DNA of 64,000 bases, from assembly GCF_002150035.1 (NCBI RefSeq), contig NZ_NETS01000010.1, forward strand, positions 744,001-808,000, given 5' to 3'. This DNA is from Leptospira venezuelensis. Its GTDB lineage: Bacteria; Spirochaetota; Leptospiria; Leptospirales; Leptospiraceae. Below are positions 37,178 to 45,323 of this stretch, in pieces. Each line of letters opens with the position of its first letter. Position 1 is the first letter of the stretch. The position numbers and the translations under genes are program-made. Under the pieces are notes generated by a model. The model saw only the letters and a program-made list of their open reading frames with translations, did no database searches and was not told the DNA's origin.

Positions 37178-37732
37178 ATGCTCATTCTGAGATCCCAGTC
37201 TCCTAGAAGAAAAGAGATCTTACAATCCTTAGGATTAGATTTTCAAATCCTACCCTTGCCCGTAGACGAGACAAGTCTTCATGAAGAAACACCCGTTCGT
37301 TATTTAGAAAGAGTGACCTTGGCAAAACTTGGACCAGAGTCAAAGAATTCCGAAGATGTAATCTTAGCTTCGGATACAATCGTAGTTTTTCAAAATAAGA
37401 TCCTACAAAAACCTGCGGACGAAGCAGAAGCATTTTCTATGATCTCAGAACTTTCTGGAAAGACGCATGAGGTCTACTCAGGACTAGGGATAATGACCAA
37501 GGATGAGAAAATTTTTAATTATGATGTTTCAGAAGTAGAATTCCATCCTTGGAATAAATCTGAAATTTTAGAATATATTAAAATTTGCAAACCGTATGAC
37601 AAAGCTGGATCTTACGGCATCCAAGATCCAAATTCACCTGCAAAAAATTTTAAAGGATCTTACTCGAATATTTTAGGGTTTCCGATCCGGAAATTTTTCT
37701 TATACCATTCTCTTTGGAGTAGGTTTCTCTAA
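37178..37732 (+). CDS. maf: Maf-family nucleotide pyrophosphatase
   Basis: 184 residues. LRSQSPRRKEIL is the Maf substrate-binding start (SxSPRR), LASDTIVVF carries the catalytic aspartate, and SGKTHEVYSGLG and YDKAGSYGIQ complete the family pattern. It hydrolyses non-canonical or canonical dTTP/UTP-type nucleotides and has been linked to septum control. It is divergent from the helical exported gene and 24 bp upstream of a small convergent gene. Confidence 0.9.
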   Translation: MLILRSQSPRRKEILQSLGLDFQILPLPVDETSLHEETPVRYLERVTLAKLGPESKNSEDVILASDTIVVFQNKILQKPADEAEAFSMISELSGKTHEVYSGLGIMTKDEKIFNYDVSEVEFHPWNKSEILEYIKICKPYDKAGSYGIQDPNSPAKNFKGSYSNILGFPIRKFFLYHSLWSRFL

Positions 37733-37756
37733 GTATTTATTTGAGAAGAAGGTGAA

Positions 37757-37978
37757 TTAAACGTAAAGGTCTAGGAATCGACCCTTAGAAGCTGAGGACT
37801 CCTGAGCTGCTGAACTTCCTTCCGGGCCATATAGTTTTAAAGATTTTCCTAAATCTGAAAAATCCCTTTGGCGAATCGGTTCGATCGCAGGTACCCTTGA
37901 TTGATTTAAGATCGGTTTGATATAAGTAAGATAATCCTCTTGGGCAGAAATTCTTTGGACGCCGTCGCTGATTCTCAT
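37757..37978 (-). CDS. small hypothetical protein
   Basis: 73 residues, MRISDGVQRISAQEDYL at the start and KGRFLDLYV at the end, charged, no membrane segment or cysteine. It lies alone on the minus strand between maf and holA and overlaps no other credible gene. No family is recognised. The frame is short enough that it may be spurious. Confidence 0.5.
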   Translation of the reverse strand: MRISDGVQRISAQEDYLTYIKPILNQSRVPAIEPIRQRDFSDLGKSLKLYGPEGSSAAQESSASKGRFLDLYV

Positions 37979-38072
37979 AGGGATAACCTAACTAAAAGAT
38001 CGGAAAAATCTGCGATCTACTTTAGAAAAAGAATCGGATCATCCGCTTGACTACCTATGAAAACCTTCCAGA

Positions 38073-39176
38073 ATGATTTCCGTGGCCGATACCAAAGTCT
38101 CAAATTCGTATGAAAATCTGATCGATTTTCTACACAAGACCAAACCAAGCCTGGAATCTTTACCTCAGATACTATTTGTGGTCTCTCAGGATTCTTACGA
38201 ATTTGGTGTTGTAAGTGATCTCTATAAGGCGGCTTATAAAAAAAGTGCAGATCCTTATGAGATAGTAGTATTTGTTGCGGAGCCAGGAGATCTGGAAAAC
38301 TTTCAGAACGAAGCAGGAAACCTGGATATGTTCGCTGCGCAAAAATTATTTATCATCAAATCTGGAGTTACGTTTTTCAAACCTTGGTTGGGAAAGACTA
38401 AATCTAAAACTTCTCCCAAATCTTTTTCAGTTCCAGAAACTGTACGTATTCTTATTCATTACGATCATTGGGATCTTCCAAAAGAATTAGTTTCTATATT
38501 TGGGGATAAGGTTTCTCATTTTAAATCTTCTAAAATATTTCCCGATAAAAGAAAGGAAGCCTTTTTAAGAGCCGCTAAAGAAGTAGAAGTTAAATTAGAT
38601 AACGAAGCAGAAGAAGAATTTTTACTCAAAGTAAATCCAAGTGCCGGAGCATACTTAAAGAACTTAGAAAAATTGAAACTATACCTAGGTAAAAAAAGTT
38701 TCAATCTAGCGGATCTAAAAGAAGTACTCTTCCAAAGTTCAGAGTTCAGTTCTTCGGAAATAGTAGAATATTTTTTCGAAAAAGATTACGGAAGATTTTC
38801 CAGAGAATTTTCCAAATTTAAAATAGGTAAGGACTCGCTTCTTATCTTCCTATCCTTAGTTAAAGATCATCTGGATAAATTAAGGATCTATAAAATTATC
38901 CTTAGAATGTATGATAAAGTCCTGAGCGAAAAAGAGCAATCAGACCTACTTGGGATCGGCGCTTATTCGCCCGCTCGAAAGAATCATACGTTCAAAAGAC
39001 TCAGAAAGGAAAGCTCCGCATTTAACGATTTGGAAATCAAAGAACTGTACGAATTCCTAATGGAAATGAACCAAAAGATTAAAACCAGTTCCGAAAAGGA
39101 AGAAACTGTATATTACTTCTTCAGGAAGATGGAGGACTTTTTCCATCCTCGGAATCGAACAGTTCGAACTCGGTGA
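38073..39176 (+). CDS. holA: DNA polymerase III delta subunit
   Basis: Clamp-loader wrench that opens the beta ring. The 367-residue protein has the divergent N-terminal AAA+-like domain without Walker A, the conserved KRKEAFLRAAKEVEVKLDNEA and PSAGAYLKNLEKLKLYLG segments, and a C-terminal collar region. A longer N-terminal extension than usual (MISVADTK...) is present. It converges with the sigma54-activator-like gene, sharing 56 bp at the 3' ends. Confidence 0.8.
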   Translation: MISVADTKVSNSYENLIDFLHKTKPSLESLPQILFVVSQDSYEFGVVSDLYKAAYKKSADPYEIVVFVAEPGDLENFQNEAGNLDMFAAQKLFIIKSGVTFFKPWLGKTKSKTSPKSFSVPETVRILIHYDHWDLPKELVSIFGDKVSHFKSSKIFPDKRKEAFLRAAKEVEVKLDNEAEEEFLLKVNPSAGAYLKNLEKLKLYLGKKSFNLADLKEVLFQSSEFSSSEIVEYFFEKDYGRFSREFSKFKIGKDSLLIFLSLVKDHLDKLRIYKIILRMYDKVLSEKEQSDLLGIGAYSPARKNHTFKRLRKESSAFNDLEIKELYEFLMEMNQKIKTSSEKEETVYYFFRKMEDFFHPRNRTVRTR

Positions 39177-40017
39177 TCTTTCTATAAATTGTTCTTTCAG
39201 AAATTCCTAATATTCTTGCTGCTTTTTCTCTATTTCCGTTTACTAAGATCAAATTACGTCTAATAATTTCTCTCTCATAATCTCTGAGCGGTATTCCTGT
39301 ACGAACTGTAAGATTATCATTCTGCTTATATCCAGTTTCGAATAATTCAGGAGGAAGATGTTTTGTATCCAATGTCTTCACATTATGCATTGAGACCATT
39401 GCTTCTAAAAGATTCTTTAACTGATGAAGATTACCCGGATAATCATACTCTAATAGGAACTTTCCTAACTTTTCAGAAATTTTAATATTCTTACGATTAT
39501 ATCTTTTACCAATCAGATCTAGAAAGAATCGGGTCAAAGGAGGAATATCCTCCTTTCTATCTCTTAGCGTTGGAATTTTGACTTGAAGAGTTTGTATCTC
39601 AGTCATCAAAGATTCTTGTAATCGGCCAGACTTTACTTTTTCTAGAAGATCGGGTTGGTCAGAAAGTAAGTATCTATTCTTTCCTTTTTCATTGCGGATC
39701 TTTTGTAAAAGTTGTACCTGAAAACTCGGATTCAGATTGGAGATCGCTTCTAAAAAAAACGTAACTCCGACTTTGCCGTCTAATTTAGAAAAGATCTCTG
39801 AAGTCTCTTCCTCCGATTCGGAAACTGAAAAATCGAAAACCTGATACTGCGGAAACCTGTCCTTACAGTAGGAATGAAACAAGTAACCTAAATAACTTTT
39901 TCCGGTTCCCGATTCTCCTAAAAACAAGATCGGTAAATCGGAAGAGACCGCTTGTTTCATACGATCCAGAATTTTCCGGGTAGAAGGGGATAATGCAATA
40001 AAATTAGATTCTTCCAT
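39121..40017 (-). CDS. degenerate sigma54-activator-type AAA+ regulator with Fis helix-turn-helix
   Basis: 298 residues. Walker A is intact (GESGTGKS, 34-41), but the GAFTGA sigma54 loop is missing, the Walker B LDEI is LEAI (89-92), and the usual RFREDLYYRL arginine segment is GRLQESLMTEI. The sensor region IPTLRDRKEDIP remains. The C-terminus has the Fis HTH (EKAARILGISERTIYRK). It may bind DNA without activating sigma54. It follows the VWA gene by 7 bp. Confidence 0.8.
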   Translation of the reverse strand: MEESNFIALSPSTRKILDRMKQAVSSDLPILFLGESGTGKSYLGYLFHSYCKDRFPQYQVFDFSVSESEEETSEIFSKLDGKVGVTFFLEAISNLNPSFQVQLLQKIRNEKGKNRYLLSDQPDLLEKVKSGRLQESLMTEIQTLQVKIPTLRDRKEDIPPLTRFFLDLIGKRYNRKNIKISEKLGKFLLEYDYPGNLHQLKNLLEAMVSMHNVKTLDTKHLPPELFETGYKQNDNLTVRTGIPLRDYEREIIRRNLILVNGNREKAARILGISERTIYRKITEFELFDSEDGKSPPSS

Positions 40018-40024
40018 GGCTCTG

Positions 40025-41665
40025 CTACGGTTGAGAAACTTCCAGGATCTCTCCCTTTACTAAACAATCGAATTTGAATTTTTCCGTATTTCTCAAATAA
40101 TTTCGAGCAACGGAAGGATCACATTCCAAAATTTTAGCACTCGAGAGAGTATATCGTTCTAACGAATCCGGTATTACTTCGACCCCCTCCGAAGAAAAAG
40201 AGGATGAAAGAAACGTAACCGCCCACACTCCTTTTTTTCCTTCTGAAAATCCGGAAACGTTTGGGACTCGGATCCAGAACGCCTTAGACCCTGATTTGAC
40301 TAAAACCTTCGGAAAATTTCCGAAATATTCTGAATTGGAAGCTTCACTTACAGAAGAAGAGAATAATAATGCGAAATTACTGTGGACCGGCTCAGAAGTG
40401 AGGACTTTCTCCTTCTTTACTTCTTCATAAATACTTCCTAAACTCCACGGATTTAAGAATTCTCCTAGGGAATACTTACCTGCAAACTCCACTTTTTCGA
40501 GAGAAGAGTCCTCCATTTTCATATTTGGATCAGGAGAAGCCGAAGTGGTGTATAATTTTCCTTCTTTGAATACCAAAGTTTTAGAATCTCTAGAAGTTAC
40601 AATTCTCTGGTAATAGGAAACTTCTCTGAATTCTGCTCCTCTTTTTGCTGCTTCTTTATGTTCCCTACGTGCTTCTGGACCTGCATAAGAGGAATATATA
40701 ATAGAAACTTTAGCACCTATCTGATTCAAACCCTCGATCGCAGCGCCATACCCGCTGATTGAATTAGAAGCTTTGGCGTTCGTAAGAATGGTGATCATTC
40801 TTTGCTTCTTCTTTCCTGGAGAATCTTCTGAACTTAGAATCCTTCTTAATTGAAGAAGGGCATTCGTAAGATCTTGAGTATTAGATTTTCCCTCCGATTT
40901 AAAATCTTTCCATTGTTTGATAAGTTCTGAACGACTAGATTCCGGAAATACTTTCGAGCCATTCTCACTAAAAACAGCTAAGCGAAATTTTGTTTCGGGT
41001 TGCCAAGAGATGGCTTCTAATTGCGACATAAATTCTTTTCTTTCTGGCGTATAAGAATAAGAAGAATCAAGAACAATGATCTGTGACTTTGCGGCTCTGG
41101 AAGATTCTCTAGGATATTCTTTTATTTTTTTCTTGGGAACCAAAGGAAAGGAATCCTTGGTCAACTTCTCTAGTGTAGCGAATAGATCCTTTTTTCCTAT
41201 GGTGGAGTATTCTTCCATTTTAGAAAGGTTACAATCATACACAGAGCGATCTATCCTGATCTTTTCCTCAATGGATAATTGATCTCGCACTACATAATCA
41301 GGTTTAAGTCTGGAACAAGTTTGTTTAAATTTTTCTCTAGAAACCTGAGGGATCAGAAAATCTTTTATTTCCGGATCTGAATTAGAGGAGAGTTGCTCTT
41401 TAATCTGAAGAGAATAGATCCTAGTTGCATAAAACTGGCCTAGTTTTGCCAATTCGTAAGGTCTTTCTCCAGTTCCTTCTATTGACCCTGGAACTTGTCC
41501 TTCCCAATTTCCAGGAAGAAATACAACTGTCGTCGCTATTGCGTCGCTAGCCGCCAGAGTTAGCAGAACAAAAAGATAATTTCGGAAATTTTTTGACAAT
41601 TGTGCGCTGCGAATAATTATTTTTTTACCAAAAAGTTGGCTGCTTTTAATTTTAAACGTATTCAT
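40025..41665 (-). CDS. exported VWA-like protein of unknown function
   Basis: 546 residues. A signal or anchor lies at about 29-45 after a long basic n-region. The metal-ion-dependent adhesion motif DxSxS is present (D200-S-S202-Y-S204), followed by a VWA-like fold to about residue 350 (MITILTNAKASNS). The C-terminal part is unassigned. Operon with the degenerate AAA+ regulator. Divergent from lipL21 with 65 bp between start codons. Confidence 0.65.
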   Translation of the reverse strand: MNTFKIKSSQLFGKKIIIRSAQLSKNFRNYLFVLLTLAASDAIATTVVFLPGNWEGQVPGSIEGTGERPYELAKLGQFYATRIYSLQIKEQLSSNSDPEIKDFLIPQVSREKFKQTCSRLKPDYVVRDQLSIEEKIRIDRSVYDCNLSKMEEYSTIGKKDLFATLEKLTKDSFPLVPKKKIKEYPRESSRAAKSQIIVLDSSYSYTPERKEFMSQLEAISWQPETKFRLAVFSENGSKVFPESSRSELIKQWKDFKSEGKSNTQDLTNALLQLRRILSSEDSPGKKKQRMITILTNAKASNSISGYGAAIEGLNQIGAKVSIIYSSYAGPEARREHKEAAKRGAEFREVSYYQRIVTSRDSKTLVFKEGKLYTTSASPDPNMKMEDSSLEKVEFAGKYSLGEFLNPWSLGSIYEEVKKEKVLTSEPVHSNFALLFSSSVSEASNSEYFGNFPKVLVKSGSKAFWIRVPNVSGFSEGKKGVWAVTFLSSSFSSEGVEVIPDSLERYTLSSAKILECDPSVARNYLRNTEKFKFDCLVKGEILEVSQP

Positions 41666-41676
41666 TAAAAAATGGC

Positions 41677-41703
41677 TTGCGGAATCCGTTTAATGGATAT
41701 ATT
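41677..41703 (+). promoter_or_regulatory. candidate lipL21 promoter
   Basis: TTGCGG (41677-41682) and TATATT (41698-41703) with a 15-bp spacer, shorter than ideal, in the 65-bp gap between the divergent VWA gene and lipL21. LipL21 is a very abundant protein, so a strong promoter is expected here; the match is only suggestive. Confidence 0.3.
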
Positions 41704-41730
41704 CCTCAATTCCATCTGATCAAGGAGAAA

Positions 41731-42288
41731 ATGATGATCAAGAAAGTAATCGTTATTGCACTGTCTGCTGCATTACTTACCTATTGCGGAGCAAATACCG
41801 CTCAAAAAGACGCTACTTCTGTTGGCGACGGAGGATGGTCTTTCGAAGGCTGGGGTGGACCACCTGAGCAAAGAAACGACGGTAAAACTCCAAGAGATAC
41901 CAATCCTAAAGACTATTATTACATGAAGTTCGCTTCTCGCGCATCTGCTAAAGCTGTTGCGAAAAAAAGTCTCGCTATGATGCAGTCTACTTGCCGTGAA
42001 GCTTCTCGCTTACAAGGTGCTTCCGACGTTGTTAAAAAAATGGTCGGTGAGACTGTTGAATCCGCATCCGGAGTTTCCGACGGTGAAGCAACTGCTTCCG
42101 TTATCGTTGGTACTTCTGCAGGTATCGTTAAAGGAGTAGGAGTTTACGAGTGTAAAGCTACTGGTCCAGGTTCCGATCCTAATGATGTTTCTAAAGACAA
42201 CTGGGAAGAATGCCAGTGTGTTATTTACGCTAAATTTCCAGGTGGACGCGACGCTCTCGTAGCTAAAGCTCAAGAAGTTGGTAAATAA
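41731..42288 (+). CDS. lipL21: outer-membrane lipoprotein LipL21
   Basis: 185 residues. It closely matches my memory of the L. interrogans LipL21: QKDATSVGDGGWSFEGWGGPP, GKTPRDTNPKDYYYMKFASR, MMQSTCREASRLQGASDVVKKM and CQCVIYAKFPGGRDAL (each quoted as short pieces). The lipobox is LLTYC with Cys19. It is one of the most abundant surface lipoproteins of pathogenic leptospires. Start ATG 41731 is preceded by AAGGAG (41722-41727). It ends in a strong terminator and is followed by a divergent copy. Confidence 0.92.
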   Translation: MMIKKVIVIALSAALLTYCGANTAQKDATSVGDGGWSFEGWGGPPEQRNDGKTPRDTNPKDYYYMKFASRASAKAVAKKSLAMMQSTCREASRLQGASDVVKKMVGETVESASGVSDGEATASVIVGTSAGIVKGVGVYECKATGPGSDPNDVSKDNWEECQCVIYAKFPGGRDALVAKAQEVGK

Positions 42289-42326
42289 TATTAAGTCAGT
42301 TTGAGTTTCTACTCTAACTGAAATGG

Positions 42327-42355
42327 AAAACCCCGCCTATTTGGTGGGGTTTTTT
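42327..42355 (+). terminator. intrinsic terminator after lipL21
   Basis: AAAACCCCGCC pairs with GGTGGGGTTTT (one G:T pair) around a TATTT loop and runs into a T-rich tail. It lies 38 bp after the stop, only about 30 bp before the paralogue start. Confidence 0.9.
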
Positions 42356-42385
42356 ATTTTTACACGATAGAAGAATATGTAGAAA

Positions 42386-42970
42386 ATGATAATCAAGAAA
42401 TTTATAGCGATTGTGGTGACTGTTGCATTACTTACCTACTGCGGTTCGACTATAGCTCAAAAAGACGTTAACTCCGTTAGTAAAGATGACTGGTCTTTCC
42501 AAGGTTGGGGTGGACCACCGCCTGAACAAGGAAGCAATGGTAAAACTCCAAGGGATACAAATCCAAAAGAATATTTCTATATAAAATACTCCTCTAATGC
42601 ATCGATTAAAGCTATTGCGAAAAAAAACCCTATAATGATGCAATCTACCTGTCGTGAAAATGCTCGCTTACAAGGGGCGTCCAATATAACGAGAAAAATG
42701 ATAAGTGACTCTGAACCATCCGAATGGATTACTTATAGTGAGTATGAACGCGGAGCAGTTTCTTATGTTTTATCTACCGACTGTAATCCCTCTGTGTCTG
42801 CATCCTTATTTCGTAGTCCAAAAATTTATGAATGTAAAGCGACAGGACCGGGTTCAGATCCTAATGATGTTTCCAAAGACAATTGGGAAGAATGTTTATG
42901 CATTATTTATATTAAAGTCCCAGGTGGACGCGACGCTCTGATTGAAAGAATGAAAGAGGCAGGAAAATAG
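42386..42970 (+). CDS. LipL21 paralogue, divergent tandem copy
   Basis: 194 residues with the same lipobox LLTYC (Cys19) and the same frame pieces as LipL21: GWGGPPPEQ, GKTPRDTNPKEYFY, MMQSTCRENARLQGAS, ECKATGPGSDPNDVSKDNWEEC and PGGRDALIE. Residues about 112-150 are replaced by unrelated sequence (EWITYSEYERGAVSY), and many core positions differ. No convincing ribosome-binding site precedes ATG 42386, and there is little room for a promoter after the lipL21 terminator. A working diverged gene or a decaying duplicate are both possible. Confidence 0.8.
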   Translation: MIIKKFIAIVVTVALLTYCGSTIAQKDVNSVSKDDWSFQGWGGPPPEQGSNGKTPRDTNPKEYFYIKYSSNASIKAIAKKNPIMMQSTCRENARLQGASNITRKMISDSEPSEWITYSEYERGAVSYVLSTDCNPSVSASLFRSPKIYECKATGPGSDPNDVSKDNWEECLCIIYIKVPGGRDALIERMKEAGK

Positions 42971-43007
42971 TAACTTTATTTTAGTTCTTAGTCCAGCTAG
43001 AATAAAA

Positions 43008-43035
43008 AAACCCGGAACGAGATGCCTCCGGGTTT
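43008..43035. terminator. bidirectional intrinsic terminator
   Basis: AAACCCGGA and TCCGGGTTT form a 9-bp stem. On the minus strand the stem runs into seven T residues, so it ends the lipoprotein gene at 43083; on the plus strand it can end the LipL21 paralogue. Confidence 0.85.
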
Positions 43036-43082
43036 CGATTTCAGAATTCTAATTTAGAATAATCGTTTCAGAGTTCTCGAAA

Positions 43083-43835
43083 TTACTCTGTTATTGTTAG
43101 TCCGTATTCAGTAGCAATGTTATTTGCATCTTCCAAATACACGTCGCCCTTCTCAGCAACTGATTTCAAAGCTTTTGCAGCTGCAGTTTTCAACTCTTCT
43201 TGCTTTGCAGGATCTGTCGACTTACTAGCTTCAATTAATTTGTTACTAGCAGATTTCAAATTTCGGATACTGTCTCCCAAAATAGGATCTCTGGAAATAT
43301 TAGAAGAAGCTCCTTGGATCCAAACATCATATAAAGTTTCCAATTTTCCACCCTTCACTATAGAAGAATAACAACGAACTTTAGAAAAATCGCCGCTTGC
43401 CTCTAATTCAAAGCAAGACATTCCTTTTTCCAATTTTCCTTTAGAAGGAGAAGTTAAGGAATTCTTAGCAAATGCGTTATCACCTGGACCTACTACGAAA
43501 AGAACTGCATCGAAGAAGTTTTTGGAAAGACCGTAACCTTCTTTTCCGTCTACAGTTTTAACTTTTAGGTATTCTACAGTTGTTTTAACACCTTTTGCGT
43601 CTGTACTTTCGTGATTCACTACTTCTAATCCGCTAACTTCTTCATTTCCATAAACAAGGGTGAGTTGTTCGGCTTTGTCAGCCGTTCCCGGCTTTTTATA
43701 GATCCACTGATCCCAACCTGAGTATTTTGTGCCTATAACTTGAGCCACAGGCGCTTCTTCCTGCTTTTTGCAAGCAGAGAATAATATAAGAGCCAATACT
43801 ATAACAGAGCTTGAGAGTTGTTTACCTAGTTTCAT
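43083..43835 (-). CDS. predicted lipoprotein with an SH3-like N-terminal region
   Basis: 250 residues, signal peptide ending in LILFSAC (Cys22). The segment YSGWDQWIYKKPGTADKAEQLTLVYGNEEV resembles a bacterial SH3 strand pattern, and the C-terminal quarter is helical. AAGGAGG precedes the ATG by about 12 bp. Divergent from the SH3 gene at 43928. Function unknown; probably envelope or ligand binding. Confidence 0.75.
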   Translation of the reverse strand: MKLGKQLSSSVIVLALILFSACKKQEEAPVAQVIGTKYSGWDQWIYKKPGTADKAEQLTLVYGNEEVSGLEVVNHESTDAKGVKTTVEYLKVKTVDGKEGYGLSKNFFDAVLFVVGPGDNAFAKNSLTSPSKGKLEKGMSCFELEASGDFSKVRCYSSIVKGGKLETLYDVWIQGASSNISRDPILGDSIRNLKSASNKLIEASKSTDPAKQEELKTAAAKALKSVAEKGDVYLEDANNIATEYGLTITE

Positions 43836-43927
43836 TTAAATTTGTCCTCCTTAAGGAAATCCATAATCAGCTTACTATGAAAAATTCTTGTCAATCTCAA
43901 TCTAAAGAAAATAACTTGGTGGCTAAT

Positions 43928-45268
43928 ATGTGGTTTTCTTATTTTATGAAATACGTTAAGAGCTTCAACACGGTCTTTTTTTTTCATTTCGTCCTTATTT
44001 CTTTTCTCTTTTCCTGTGCCTCAGCAGGGGTTAAAGGTTTTGGTTTTGTAACCGGAAACACTGTATCTTTATACGAAAAACCAACTGCAAAGAGCAAAAA
44101 AGTCGGCCAAATCAACTCCTCTGCCAATTACGAAGTAATTGAGTCGGAAATTCCCGATAAAGAAGTCGGTTCCAGATTATTATGGTATAAAATATCCAGC
44201 CCTAAGGGTTCCGGTTATCTTTCCTATGACGAAGAGATCGTTAAATCTAATATTTCAACCTTTCTGCCTCCAGCAAATGGAAGATTTGCGTTAGTCACTG
44301 CAAACCCGCTCCAAGTCAGAGAACAACCTAGCCTGAAAGCAAAAGTTATTGGAAAACTTACTGCTAAGACCTTGGTAGAAATTCAAAACGAATCCAAGCA
44401 AGAAGTAAAGATAGAAGGCAAGTCCGGCTCATGGCTGCAAATCAAAAGTCCAGATGGAAAGTCAGGTTATGCATATTCTGCTTTTTTAATGCGAGGAGCT
44501 ACTGCTGAAGAATTAAAAGCGATTGAAAACCTAGTTATTAGCGATGCTGGATGGGCAGAATTGACTGGAACCCCGAATGTAGTATATAGATTCGAAGCAG
44601 GAAAATTTAATTTTTCTAAAAAACCTTCAAGCCTTCCTAGTTTAGGTGGATCTTTTCAATTCGAGAATAAAGTAATAACTCCCAAAGGAAAAGTTTTCTA
44701 CAGCTTCGGGAAAACTAATATTTATGTAGGGTCGGAATTTCTCAAAACTTATCCGGACTATGCTACCTTATCGCTTAGACATTTACCTTCTACTTTTGAT
44801 AAGAAGTTAGCAGAGGCGATTATCAAAAATATCTCTAAAGAAACCGACTTTGAAAATACTAGCTATGAAGAAACTGTATTTGGAAAAAGAGCTCTTTACC
44901 TAGTTTCTCATAGTGATGTAAATAAATCCGAATATTCTACTTATTCCACAAAATATTTCTTCTTAAAAGACGGAACAAACTACACATTACTGGAAGGTGA
45001 TTTCACGAACGTTGAAACGACAGATATTGATGAAGATGGAATTCCCGAGCTAGTTTCTTCCTATTCGGAAGGCAGAAGTGGATATTCTTATACCAAAATT
45101 TATAGATTTAACGGTAGTACTTTTGATTTACTGATCCAAAACACAGACGAATGTTCTTCGATCGACTATTCATATAAGACAATTACTGAAAAAACCGGTT
45201 TATGTGAGGGAGAAACCAGGAAGGAATATAATTATAAATTGGTAAAAGGAAAACTTATTCCAGATTAA
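43928..45268 (+). CDS. SH3-domain lipoprotein
   Basis: About 446 residues. The hydrophobic segment and lipobox-like SFLFSCAS favour a start at ATG 43928 or ATG 43946; an earlier frame runs into the divergent gene. Two bacterial SH3 repeats follow (GNTVSLYEKPTAKSKKVGQI and NPLQVREQPSLKAKVIGKL as short patterns), with GKSGYAYSAF strands, then a C-terminal domain. SH3 domains of this type often bind peptidoglycan or cell surfaces. Confidence 0.75.
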   Translation: MWFSYFMKYVKSFNTVFFFHFVLISFLFSCASAGVKGFGFVTGNTVSLYEKPTAKSKKVGQINSSANYEVIESEIPDKEVGSRLLWYKISSPKGSGYLSYDEEIVKSNISTFLPPANGRFALVTANPLQVREQPSLKAKVIGKLTAKTLVEIQNESKQEVKIEGKSGSWLQIKSPDGKSGYAYSAFLMRGATAEELKAIENLVISDAGWAELTGTPNVVYRFEAGKFNFSKKPSSLPSLGGSFQFENKVITPKGKVFYSFGKTNIYVGSEFLKTYPDYATLSLRHLPSTFDKKLAEAIIKNISKETDFENTSYEETVFGKRALYLVSHSDVNKSEYSTYSTKYFFLKDGTNYTLLEGDFTNVETTDIDEDGIPELVSSYSEGRSGYSYTKIYRFNGSTFDLLIQNTDECSSIDYSYKTITEKTGLCEGETRKEYNYKLVKGKLIPD

Positions 45269-45284
45269 TTCATACCAATATACT

Positions 45285-45323
45285 AAGAATCTGGATAAAT
45301 TGATTGTTTTTATCCAGATTCTT
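45285..45323. terminator. 15-bp perfect hairpin between convergent genes
   Basis: AAGAATCTGGATAAA and TTTATCCAGATTCTT form a perfect 15-bp stem with a 9-base loop. It separates the SH3 lipoprotein and the convergent pentahaem cytochrome, whose last codons lie in the right arm. Bidirectional terminator. Confidence 0.85.
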
